From NCBI RefSeq assembly GCF_910596095.1, contig NC_056540.1:9355001-9419000 (forward strand): 64,000 bases of DNA, read 5' to 3'. The translations under genes were made by a program, and so were the position numbers. The notes beneath the pieces were generated by a model. The model did no database searches and was not told the origin of the DNA. It saw only the letters and a list, made by a program, of their open reading frames with translations. The stretch comes from Thunnus maccoyii (Eukaryota; Chordata; Actinopteri; Scombriformes; Scombridae). Below are positions 1-11,189 of the stretch, in pieces (positions within the stretch are counted from its first letter, which is position 1; each line of letters starts with the position of its first letter).

Positions 1-77
1 AGGGAACCTGAAGACACAGAGGACCATTTACATACAATGTCAACTGAATTGCTGAAATGCTATATAACAGAAAAACA

Positions 78-247
78 CTTAAAGGAATAGTTAGACTATT
101 CTAAAAATGCCTATTCGCTTTCTTGCTGAGAGTTAGATGAGAAAATCAATACCACTCTCATGTGTGAGATTGGTATCAAAATTCTCATCTAACTCTTGTC
201 ACGAAAGCAAATAAACGTATTTCCCCAAGTGTTGAATTTTTCTTATA
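78..247. repeat. Dispersed palindromic repeat, short copy (family A, copy 1)
   Basis: Two inverted arms, AGAGTTAGATGAGAA near 129-143 and TTCTCATCTAACTCT near 183-197, enclose a second inverted pair (ACCACTCTCAT / GTGAGATTGGT region). The outer flanks also mirror each other: CTTTCTTGC on the left and GAAAGCAAATAA on the right. Both ends match the outer ends of copies at 13699-14250 and 48030-48335, so this looks like a deletion derivative that kept only the termini. The family is common in teleost genomes; I do not assert a Repbase name. Confidence 0.75.
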
Positions 248-2677
248 AAATCATATAAAATCTTTCTATATTCTACATCCTATATTTACGTCTGTGGTCC
301 AGCAGCTTTATGCGATTCATCTGTTGTTTTGTTTGTGGGGACATTTTGCCTTTGTTTGACAGTAGACATAGACAGGAAACAAGGGACAAGAGCAAGGAGT
401 ATGGCATGCAACGGAGGCCCCACTGCCACAATCAAACTCAGAACATTGTGATTAAATGGTTAACGTCTTAGACAACAAAACCACAACAGTGACCCCTTAT
501 TTTATGCTATTTTTTAAAGAATGGCCCAATCTGTGCCCATAACACTTTGTACCTTACAGAGTGATTTGGTCACACAGTGTTCCCTGCACAAAATGCAGGT
601 TAAAAGTCAAAACCTGATATTTTTATGTTATACAGCATCTGGTTGCATCTACCGGAGTGTATTCACGATCACACAGATGTTTTTCTGGCCAAAACGATAA
701 AATGTTTGCCCACTGAAACCAGCAAGTTCAATATTTCCACAGACTCTGCTCCTCTTCTTTCCTGGAACGTATGCACAGTCTGTGGAAATACTTTTATCTT
801 TCCAGGCAGACAGTAGACTGAGGGATCGCAAATACCCGCTGCTGGAATACGAATAAAAATATAACGTTTTGACTTGTTGCCTAGGGTTTGCATAGGGAAC
901 ACTGTGTGACCGAATCACAGGGCGATGTGTGGAGTGCTGAGGAGTGCATCAAATATCAGGATTCTATAAAACGGACCACATAACAATCACATCTGAATAA
1001 AAAAAAAAAAACAACCTTTATCCACAGAAAAACTACAATGTGAGAGTTTTCAAATGCTGTCTTTGGAGATTTGTGCGTTTTTAGTTGATGACTTATCAAC
1101 TTTGTGTGGATGGAGGGCCAAAGCAGGAAAAATGCTTTTTCAAATGTATCCACATAGTGTTGCAGATATGGCCTAAAGCCAACAGTATTCTCCAAAAGAA
1201 ACTGCATTTGGCATCAAATATGCATGTGACTCCATTGTCCTTACTGCGACTCCAGGTTTGTTTGTTTAATGGCAGATGAGGAAGCCTGCAAGTTGGATTG
1301 GGAGCAGACACAACTTGAGTTTCTTAAAGCAAAAAGTTAGTATTTAAACTAGTGTAACTCTGGTGAGATGAAGTAAAAGTACAGTCCAGATCAATCGCAT
1401 GAGCAAAACCAAACGTGGTTCTTCTTTTCAGTTACACAGATTATATTTTATTTGGAACACTGGTGGTTTAAGACAGTACAGTAAAGTAGCATAAAGTCCC
1501 ATCAATCACTGCCTCATTACCACCACCACCGACGTCCTCGCCAGTCACCCCAAGTACTGAAACGTGTGTGTGTGTGCGTGCATGTGTGTGTGCACGTCTT
1601 TGGTCCACTCAGGAGGAGAGAGCGAGCGATCTCGCCAGGATCTGAACTGCCTCTTTGATCTGCTAAAGCCAAACAGAGGGAGAGAGACGCTCGCCCCTCA
1701 CAGAGAGGATTAAATATCCCTGAGTCGGGACATCACAACTCCCTCTCACCACCCTCCTCCCCTCCCTCCACCCCTCTTTCCTCCGCTCCCTTCCTCCTCC
1801 CGTCTACCCTGGTTATCACTGAGTCTCCAGAGGGGCTGGAGGGAAAGGAGAGCGAGCGACGGGGAGAAGAGAAGAGGAGAAAAGTAAGTAAAGGAGAGGC
1901 TGCGCGGGTTTTAAAAGCCAAGAGGACATCTGGGTCCATGAGGACTTTGACTGTTTCACGCACACAGGTCAAAGTCTGTATAGGTCACAGTTCTGCCCCG
2001 GGTTCTTTATGTGTGCATGTATATTCGTAGGGGTATTGTCTGGGTCAGGAGGGAACAGCCGGGATCTCACATCGGGCAGGATTTATTTAAGAGTTAGTAG
2101 GTTGTCAGAAAGAAGAGGATTTGTTTAAGAGAGTGGAGTGAAAGGGGTGGAGGGATGTTAAAACAGCAAGATGAAAGAGTGCAGGAGGTCTGTGCTGTTG
2201 TGCTAACCCCTGAACACTCGGAGGTATGCCCCGTGTGACTTCCGCCCCACACACATCTCTGAGAAATTCTTTTATTAAAGGCTAGATAAGGCAGTCCTCT
2301 TAGACAAAAAGACTACATGTGATTTATACCCTATTTCTACAGCAGCAACAAAAAGAAAGTGCCTTCTTTTATACAGCAATAACCATTGCATAGTTCTTAG
2401 AAAGTTGATCTTCATTCCATTTTATCTTTCTGTTAGAAGACTCTATCTCTGTGTGATTGTTTTATACTGTGTGTGATAGATACGCTATTCTTCTGTCAAC
2501 CTGGCAATGAAAATAAGCCTGCTGAGAGCTTCACTCTCAAGAGAATGGACATTTTTACAGTTTTTATGCCCTCGATATTCATTCCTAGGGTTATAAATTA
2601 TATAAAATACTGTATATGTATATTGCAAATGCACAGATCTGTTTAATTAGCCACCAGTAGTGGTGGTGGCTCTGGCC

Positions 2678-2720
2678 CCGGTAAACCACTCAGGCCAGAC
2701 CAGCGTGTGTGGTTTACCGG
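2678..2720. repeat. Perfect 12-bp inverted repeat (stem-loop)
   Basis: CCGGTAAACCAC at 2678-2689 is exactly reverse-complementary to GTGGTTTACCGG at 2709-2720, with a 19-base loop. Just upstream, GCCACCA and TGGTGGTGGC (2650-2670) form another imperfect hairpin. Function unknown. Confidence 0.7.
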
Positions 2721-4199
2721 CTGTTTTTTTTAAAGAGGGGGCAGTTATATTAACCCTGAAAAGTACAGTAAGAGAACTCTTTTTAGCAATGGGGTGGTGT
2801 GAAGTGAGAAAATTTGTGAGGGAGCCAAGTGAGACAAATCCTTTGAGAAAACAACTCATGAAGTGGGGGATGTTGGTGTTGTAAAATCAGACTCCTGATG
2901 TAATTTTACAAACTGCAATAAATTACATAATCACATCATTCATAGTCACTTATAGGAAACCACAGGATGACATTGAGACGACATATTTGCACCACATATA
3001 ACAAAACTTCTTAACATAGCTGTAATACAAATATATATACAGTACTGCAAAGCCTATACTTAAATACAAAGTACAGATCAGTAGTAGTATACAACCAACC
3101 TTTCTATATTCACAGCTAATAATTAAATGTTCAATCAGTATCAGACATGTATCAATACATGGCTTACACACCACTCTTATCTATGGCACAGAAAAAATAG
3201 CTTACATAAGCCCGCAGTACTCCTTATCTTGCTAATTATTAAAGCTAATTACCTTTTTTACAGAGCAGCTTAAAAGCAAAACAGGCGTCAAAAAAACGGA
3301 ACAAGCACCTGGCAGACCTTGTGCATAGGCTACATTCACATATCACTCACTGCTGATATACTGGAGGTGACTTGACCTCTAATGCAGAATTTGGAGGAAA
3401 TCCAAATGTATTGAAAGCAAGTCCATGCTTCTCATTGTGTCTGTGTAGAGTGTGCGGGGAAACAAGGCACGGCACATTTAAGCAAAATAATTTCCAGCTG
3501 CACCTGCTGTTATGGTAATGTTGCACAGTTTTTCACCAAAACTCCACATCTTCACCAGATATAGTCTTACAAAAGCCCTGTAGTTGATGTAAGTACTACT
3601 GGGACACTTGCTAACTTTCCTGGTTGTTTAACTTGAATGAAGATGCTAATTTGTTATATTTTGACTAGTGTCAAAATACTGACTGGTGTTTGACTGGCTA
3701 GATTGTGACTGGCTTCACTTTGCAGTTTTATTTCCCAGAGTCCTGAGCATTCAATTTCACCGTTGCATGATAGATGCCACATGGCTCCCATCGACAGACC
3801 TGACATGATTGCTTCTGTAACAGCATAATACAGTCTTTCACCACACAAAGTGAATGACATTTAACACATGCTGTTATCCAGAGGAGTGGTGTCTTTCTAG
3901 TTTAAAAAAAAAACAATGAAAAATGAGGAAGAGATGGTCATGATGACGCGATACAAATACAGTAACTATTATGTGTTTTATTAAAATCAACAATAGTAGT
4001 TTATTTGAATTATAAGGTAATCCTAGCTTCGCTGATATTGAAAGTCATGATTATATTGAACACATGATTGCACATCAACTTGCTTCGGGAAACTTCCTTA
4101 TTCCCTTTATTTATTTATTTATTTTATTGCACAAGTTCCAAAATTCTTCCCAAAAAAGCAACTTTTTCTGAATCACTGTGAGTGTGATTATATTCAAGC

Positions 4200-4266
4200 G
4201 TGTGTGTGTGTGATTTGTGTGTGTGTCTGTGTGTGTGTGTGTGCGCGTGTGTGTGTGTGTGTGTGT
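4200..4266 (+). repeat. (GT)n microsatellite, interrupted
   Basis: A run of alternating GT with short interruptions (GATTTGT, GTGCGCGT). It accounts for a Cys/Val-rich open frame across it, which is not a gene. Confidence 0.9.
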
Positions 4267-6640
4267 TCCTGGACTATTACCTCCAGCTGAACAGAAGCGA
4301 AGGTCAGAGCTCTCTACGAGGGGTTAATACAATCACCATTACTGCTTCCTGCTGCTGTGCGGGGGCAGAGGAGGCAGGGCGTGGAGGAGGAGGTGGGGGG
4401 GTAGGGAGGAGGATGAGAGAGGCAGTGAGGGCAGACAGAGAAAGGGGCAACTCTGACATGACAGTGACAAATTGCCTTGTATTTATTCAAATTGTGTAAT
4501 GTGATATTTTGGCTGTGTTGTAATGCGTGTTTTCAGACTGTTTGACCCTACTGATGAGCTAACACTAACGAGCTTGTAAAGACGAGGAGGCGAGGTGAGC
4601 TGCAGACAATGAAGTTAGTGGATATTCAGATAGACTCCAGATAAATGCAAAAAATGTCAAATGCAGATGTCAACCTAAGTCAGTAAATCTTGTGGTCAGT
4701 ATTTTATTTATTACGTTTTTTTTAAATTAACTTTTTAAATATTAAAAGTATTTTTTATAACTTGACAAGATGGCATTTATCTATAATTCATATAAGATAT
4801 GAATTTTATTTTAGTTGTAATTGTTAGAGCCTACAATATGTTAAAGGACTGCTATTTCAGTTAAAATGCAACATCCTAAAGTGGCATACCGGGTTCCACT
4901 CAATAGTGCTTGATGAACCCAGTGGAAGCAGGACTTCGTCATTTCATGACCTAATAATTACTCAACAAAAATAAATACTACTTGATACATTACTTAACAC
5001 TACTCTGCCGAGCTCAAATGTGCTTTTAAACAACGCTAATACCTTACATTGTTTTTTTACATGTGTAGAAATAAGAAATTATGGTTCGAAATGCAGCTAG
5101 ACTACTGTGTGGAGGTATATTGACTATCAGCCAACAGCTCGATTAGTCCTGAAAAATGCATGTAGCTCTCCAGAAGTCCCTTCTTCACAATGAAACTGCA
5201 AGGCTTCTCCCTCCAACTTGAACATTACCCAGGTAATTCTTAAATCTAGGGTTACTAGCTAGCTAGCCAGCTAAATAGACAAATATTTAAATAAGATGTC
5301 TTTATCAGGAGGTGCATTTCCTCTCTTTTAGTAGAATCTAAAAAAGTGTGGCCGGTGTGTGCAGTGTTAACACAAAGACACATCTGTGCAAGTAAAAGAA
5401 ATGTTCCAAAGGATGCAGGGTTGATGTTTCTGTTTCTAGCTAGTTCACAGCTAACGTATAGTTGATATTTTGGCTGTTTGGGGCTAATAAACACAAACGG
5501 TCCAGCGGCCAAACTAGCACATATGACTGAGAGGTTGTTTTGAAACACTGCGTGGACAAAATAGATTTCATTGCATGTGTAACTGAGCTTGATAAAGGAG
5601 AGCAGCACAGAAAACAGGTCAGTTTTGGCTTATGAGTAAAAAGAAAGAGCCACACCCAGGTGAATGGTGGGAGGAACTGTGTGTGTTTTATACGAAAAGT
5701 TGTTGTGAGCTTGATGTGATGTAATGTTGCAGTTTCAAAAACCTTCTTGAACAATGTAAATTAAATTAGTACAAGCCTAACATGAACGTTGGTACATGAC
5801 CTTCTCCACCTACAGTTAAAAAGTGATATACAGTTAACATTACAGTCTCAGTACAGTTCCACAGGGAAAACTTTACAGATTTTCTTCTGATAAAAAACTG
5901 TCTCAATACAATACAACCACTTTTTCAAACTCTGTGACATAACATTCAGACAGACCCCATCTCCATGGACATGCAAAACAGTTAATGCTGAAAACAGAAG
6001 ATGTAGTCTCTGATGGTTCTCTTCGCTCCGTCCTTTGGATTATTGATACAGACACCTGCAGCGATCCGGGAAGTCGACACACACCGATGAACACAGCCAA
6101 CACACACTGACTCACGGAGCCAGCACGCTGCGGGGATGAGTCATGGAGAGCTGAGGTCAGTGCAGAGATCTGGAGACATTAGTGAGGAGAGAGGGGAAGC
6201 ACCTGCTCATACAGGCCGTGGGGAAAGAGGGATAGATGAGGTGGCAGTGACGATAGCATGGATGTAGCTTTGTAGAGGAACAGAAACATTTAGGTGATAT
6301 AGCTTATTTTATCTTGCAAGACGGATTTGAACAGCAAACTGTTCTTAGTGTAACATCAGTTAAACATCAGTGTGATTAATTTCTCCCACTCCGGCTTGAT
6401 GCAGTTTTAATATAATAACCTTTATTTATACAGCACTTTTCAAAACAGAGTTACAAAGTGCTTTACAAGGTTGAACCAGGATTAAAACATTTCAGGACTG
6501 AGGCAAATAAAATCTGGCAATTAAAAGAATACAAAAAAATGGAATAAAATCCACAAGAATAAAGTTAAAAAAGAAGAAAAAAGACAACAGTAATAACAAA
6601 AAATGTAAGACATATTGTAAATAAAAACGGCGTGCTAAGA

Positions 6641-7551
6641 TTAATAAAAGGCTTTTTTTTTTAAAAGATACATTGTAAGAAGTGATTTAAAAGATGTCGT
6701 TGATCCTGCAAGCCTCAGATTCTCAGGCAGGGAGTTCCAGAGCTGAGGTGTCCTGACTGCAGAAGCCCAGTCACCGTTATTCTTGAGTCGGGACTTAGGA
6801 ACAGCCAGCAGAGCCCTCTGGCTCATAGGGAGCAGCAATTCAGCAATGTGGCTGGGAGCTGCATCATGAAGTGCTTTAAATGTGATCAATAAAATCTTAA
6901 AATCAATTCTAAAATTTACTGCTAACCAGTGAAGAGAGGCTAAAACAGGGCTGATGTGATCTTGTCTTCTAGTATTTGTTAAAAGCCGAGTAGCTTTGTT
7001 TTGCACCAGCTGAGGGCATGAGATCATTTTTTGGCTTAACCCTGAATACAATAAATTACAGTCATCTATCCAGGATGAAATAAAAGCATGAATAACCTTC
7101 TTGAGATCAGGCAGGGAGAGAAAATTAGTTGATAAAAACATGATTGAACAACGTTTATAATTTGTTTTTCAAATGAAAGGTCACCATCAAATATTACACC
7201 CAGCTTTCTGGCTGCAGATCTGGTATTTGTAGACAGGGATCCAAGATGTTTCTGTAAAACAGGGATAGACTTTGGGGGACCAAAGAGAATTATTTCTGAT
7301 TTGTTTTTGTTTAGCTGGAGAAGGTTTTGGGACATCCAGCACTTTATTTCTGCCAGACAAAATAAAAGATGATTAAAATTGCCTTCTTCACTGGTTTTTA
7401 ATGGGACATAAATTTGTGTGTCATCTGCATAACAATGGTACTGGATTTTGTGTTTATGTATACGTCCTAGTGGCCATAACAAGGGGCCTAGGGTGGAGCC
7501 TTGGGGAACACCACAGGTCAGAGGGGCCACAGCAGAGGAGGCCTTTCCCAT
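6641..7551 (-). pseudogene. LINE reverse transcriptase core and C-terminal part (relic)
   Basis: Two overlapping frames (7066-7551 and 6641-7141) together encode the catalytic half of an L2-type reverse transcriptase. Visible motifs are GVPQGSTLGPLL (RT motif 4 region), CYADDTQIYVPL with the metal-binding YADD, WMSQNLLQLNKNKSE and ILFGPPKS. The C-terminal region carries LVQNKATRLLT, SLHWLAVNFRIDFKIL and LWNSLPENLR, typical of fish L2 elements. The switch between frames near 7066-7141 is a frameshift. Upstream, 7560-7930 holds further RT sequence in broken frames (FCARHSTETALIKVLNN-like). Confidence 0.88.
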
Positions 7552-7937
7552 GACTACAGAGAAAGTTCTTTTTGATAAATAGGATTTAACCCCATCTAGA
7601 GTGTCCCTGATGCTAAACTACTTTTCAAGGTGATCCACATTGTCAAATGCACTTCTCAAATCAAGAAGAATTAAAATTGAACAATCCACCAGCATCAGCT
7701 GTAAGTCAAAGGTTGTTTAGCACTTTGATGAGAGCAGTTTCAGTGCTATGACGTGCACAGAAACCTGATTGAAATTTATCAAAAATATTATTATTATTCA
7801 TAAAAGAAATCAACTCTAAGAGGACAATACTCTCTAAAACGTTTGAAAAAAATGGTAATTTAAAAATGGGTCTAAAATGTTTTAAATGGGTATGGTTGAG
7901 ATTAGGTTTCTTGAGCAGTGGGTGTACTACTGCATGC

Positions 7938-8594
7938 TTAAAGGCAGGAGGGAAAAAAGCCAGTGGATAAAGAGCTATTTACAACAGATAAAATAGTGGA
8001 TCCAGCACTGTTAAAAACCTCTTTGAGAAATCTGTCAGGCATAAAATCTGAAGGACTCAATGAAGGCTTTAATTTGGCCATTTTGTCCTTTAAAGTGCAC
8101 AGTGAAAGGGCCTCAAAGTTACTGAGCAAAGCAGAGAGGTTGCAGTGTGGAGAAGGAGAAGGGTTACCGGTGGCATGACCAATCTGGAGTTTTATTTCAT
8201 TTGTTTTGTTTGTGAAGAAGGATAAAACTTGCTAACAGATCATGGGGGTGATTTCAGTTTGTTGACAAGGAGGGTTAATTACAGATTCAATGGTTGTGAA
8301 AAGAATTCTTTGGTTATGACGTTTTGTTGTAATGATGTTGGAAATAGGAGGACCTGGCTTCTTTTACTGATTTTTGATAGGTAGACATTAGTTTTCATAA
8401 TTTGATATGATACCGCCATTCTGTCCTTTTTCGATTTCCGTTCGGCTTGTCTGCATTTTCTCTTTATTTCTCTGGTATTCTAATTTGGCCAAGGCGTGCT
8501 GCGAGTTGACTTTCTGGATTTTTGCAGATGCTATGGAGTCAAGTACAGATTTATATGTATTGTTGAAGTTGTTTAGTAATTCTTCTGTGGACAA
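7938..8594 (-). pseudogene. LINE linker and RT N-terminal fragments (relic)
   Basis: The frame at 7938-8129 has LSPSDFMPDRFLKEVF, and that at 8388-8594 has a FNNTYKSVLDSIA segment. Both match the region between endonuclease and reverse transcriptase in L2-type ORF2 proteins. They are in separate frames with unreadable sequence between, so this part is decayed. Confidence 0.7.
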
Positions 8595-8607
8595 ATTTGA
8601 TTTTTGG

Positions 8608-9478
8608 TTATGAGGGTCTTGTGAAATCTGTCAGCAGAGTTTGTATTAAGGACACGAGAGGAAACTTAAGTAGCAGGCGGTGGAAAGAAGGAATAATAAT
8701 AGTTTTGTGGTCAGACACACATAAGCTAGCCTCATAGAGATTAACACTATCAAGAATAAAACCAGAGGAGAGAACAATATCTAGGGTGTGTCCCTTTAAG
8801 TGAGTGGGACCCTCAACTGACCGAGCGAGATTAAAGAATGCACAATATCTATTAAATCCATAGTAAAAGAGGAACCAGAGAGGCAGCATACAAGTATGTT
8901 CAAATCAAATAAAATCAAGACTCTGTCAAAGCTAAAAGATCAGAGAAATCCTGAATAAAGCCAGAGTTAGATTTTGGGGTCTGTAGATTAAAACACAAAG
9001 TAGTGAGGCCTTGCCATTTATCATAAAACCAAGTGATTCAAATGAAGAAAAATTTCCAAGTGAGTAAGGGGAACATTTCAAATTCTCTCAGTGAATCACA
9101 GCCAGTCCACCTCCATGACCTGAAATCCTAGGCTGCTGAAAATAATTAAAACCAGGAGGGCATGCGTCATTCAGTGTAACACAGTCACCTGGACTTAACC
9201 GAGTCTCAGTAAGCATAAATAGACTGCTTTGATACTATGAAATCATTGCAGAAAAATAATTTATTTGCCAGTGACCTGACATTCAACAACCCAAACACTA
9301 CTGAGGTGGTACATGGAGCTGGCTTCAGGCAATTTTGAGGTTGAACATTAACTGTGATTAGGTTCCTGGGACATGCACCAGAATGTTTGACTGCAAATCT
9401 CATAGGGCATCTATAAGTGGTTATCACAGGGATGTTGAAAATGTCAGTGTCTGCCGACAAATGCCCATGATATCCCAA
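8608..9478 (-). pseudogene. LINE apurinic/apyrimidinic endonuclease domain (relic)
   Basis: The frame at 9206-9478 contains GLLNVRSLANKLFFCNDFI, the usual start of the L2 endonuclease domain. The next part of the minus strand (about 9060-9200) reads TETRLSPGD, with the catalytic Glu region, then CPPGFNYFQQPRISGHGGGL. 8608-8889 has GHTLDIVLSSGFILDSVNL and CVSDHK, with the C-terminal SDH motif. Stops and shifts between the segments show that it is not functional. Confidence 0.82.
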
Positions 9479-9730
9479 GTTACCAAGAGTAAGGAACTGA
9501 GTGGAATTAAAGAAAGGTCTACCATGACTATCTTTTCAGTATAAGATAGTAAGCTTGGATTCACAGCAGTTACAGTGGATTCCAGTGGCAACCGGTCACT
9601 GCAAAATAACATGTAAAAATGTATAAAACATCTATATAAACTTATCAAACCAGTTCTACAGCATAATCCACTTCTCTGCTTCAGATCTGTCCATATTGTC
9701 CATATTGTGGAAATATACACCACTTGTGTG

Positions 9731-10311
9731 TCTCACTATCACCTTCTCAAAGCTTCAAACTTACAGCACACTTTACACAGTGTGCAAAATACAGGGGGTC
9801 TTAGGAGGTCTGGGACCCCTTAATTGACAGCTTAGACACCCTGAAAATTTCGAAATGATATTTTAGGGGGGTCTCAACAATGTGACTAATTATTTTCTAT
9901 CTATGTACACGGTCATTCTTTTTATGTAACTACCAAAATATATTGCAGTCAAAGCATTTACAGGATTTGAATGCAATGTGCTCCATCACTGAATCTTTAA
10001 AATGTCCAATAAAAAATGTGAATGTGAACTAATTCTTATACAAAATAAATGTCCTTTATTTATCAGGAAAATTTTCAACAAGTTCTTAAACACTCCTTAT
10101 ATCACAGAACAAACAAATAAATAGGCCAATAAAAAAACAATGCTTATTCTTGTATAGTTACCTGGATCTAGTGGCTGATGTATGCCTATACTGTTTTGGA
10201 AATTCCATCCATGGTACCAAGACCCCCCGATGGTCACACGGTATTTCAAACACTGACTCTATGGTACATAATGGCAACCAACCAATTGCTAGATACTATG
10301 TTAATAAATCA
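9731..10311. other. Intergenic stretch, nothing recognised
   Basis: AT-rich sequence between the LINE relic and the hAT element. I see no exon, RNA gene or repeat boundary here that I can support. Confidence 0.5.
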
Positions 10312-11189
10312 GTAAGTAATAGGGATGTCAATGGTTAACCATTAACCGGTTAACTGCTAAGAATATTTTTGACTGGTTTCGCATGTCTATAGTTTAATTT
10401 GCATACTAGGGTTGGGTACTGAACTTGTTACTTCACGTTATTCACATAAGTTTAATCAGTGCCAAATTTCAGTACTTTGCGGGACTGAGAGTGAGTGCAG
10501 CCCCCAAAAAAGTTTTAAAAACACACATTTACCGACCGAAGCGTCTCACGCGGAGGCTCTGACACTGACAGGAGCACCAACCCGTAGATACAAAGAGAAG
10601 TGATGGATCCACAGCCGTGCCGTACTGCTTGTAGCCCATAGACTGAATAAAAATAAGGTGTAGCTGCGATGTTTTAACAGCACCGTGCTAGGCAGGTGAC
10701 AGGTGTGTTTACAGTGTTTGTGTGCTTCGAAAGACTTCACAGTGTGGATATAAAGTCACACAGCTGACGGACTGTCAGCCTAGCATGCTAATCCTACAGT
10801 CTATCTGTTATAAGAACATAGGTGTTACTTTGTTATTAGGCCATCACCCAGTTGTTGTGCTGAATGATTGAGACCAATATGCTGACAATCAGTGTGGTAG
10901 ATGGCGAGGGATTGAAAGAGCTAGTTCGGTACCTCAAGCCCGAGTATGTTATGCCATCGAGAGCTACTGTGACTGAACACATTGAAAACCCTTTGAGGTG
11001 AAGAAGGATGAGCTAAAAATCAAGCTAACCAGGGCAGACAAGCTAGCTCTGACCACCGACTGCTGGACAGCTTTCATAAACAAAAGCTACATCACAACCT
11101 GTCTTAAAAATTAACCAGTTCGTTACCAGTTAATTGGTGTTGATCTATCGAAAGCAGAATTAACCGAAACTGACATCCCTAGTAAGTGA
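10312..11189 (+). mobile_element. hAT-family DNA transposon with TIRs and target-site duplication
   Basis: The element spans 10320-11181. Its left end is TAGGGATGTCA (10320-10330) and its right end is the exact reverse complement TGACATCCCTA (11171-11181). Flanks are GTAAGTAA (10312-10319) and GTAAGTGA (11182-11189), an 8-bp target duplication with one mismatch; hAT elements make 8-bp duplications. Subterminal sequence also mirrors (TTAACCGGTTAAC near the left, ACCAGTTAATTGG near the right). At 862 bp it is an internally deleted copy, since full hAT elements are several kb. It carries a transposase fragment (10871-11114). Confidence 0.88.
10871..11114 (+). pseudogene. hAT transposase fragment
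   Basis: Translation gives VVDGEGLKELVRYLKPEY followed by MPSRATVTEHIEN, then after a one-base frameshift near 10997 KLALTTDCWTAFINKSYIT, and a stop. This is the region before the first catalytic Asp block of hAT (ZBED-type) transposases. Only about 80 residues of a protein that usually exceeds 500 remain, so it cannot be active. Confidence 0.83.

Larger units (their letters stand above)
1..6410. other. Intergenic stretch, no gene recognised
   Basis: I see no exon-like conserved protein here; open frames are short and match no family I know. The stretch holds a hairpin-like dispersed repeat (78-247), a perfect 12-bp stem-loop (2678-2720), a pyrimidine/purine-rich tract around 1735-1880 and a GT microsatellite (4200-4265). 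4,980-5,600 has the texture of an old interspersed repeat, but I could not find a second copy in the window. Confidence 0.6.
6411..9725 (-). mobile_element. L2-type (CR1/L2 clade, Maui-like) LINE, degenerate copy
   Basis: A non-LTR retrotransposon relic read on the minus strand. Its 3' end is at low coordinates: the sequence at 6415-6470 is the reverse complement of the usual fish L2 tail, with GCACTTTGTAAC then a GTGCTGTATAAATAAAGG-like end. Going upstream come an RT C-terminal and connection region (6641-7141), the RT core with the YADD catalytic box (7066-7551), broken RT N-terminal pieces (7938-8129) and endonuclease pieces (8608-9478). Frames change repeatedly and contain stops, so the copy is dead. 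At about 3.3 kb it is shorter than a full-length L2. The 5' boundary at about 9725 is approximate. Confidence 0.88.
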
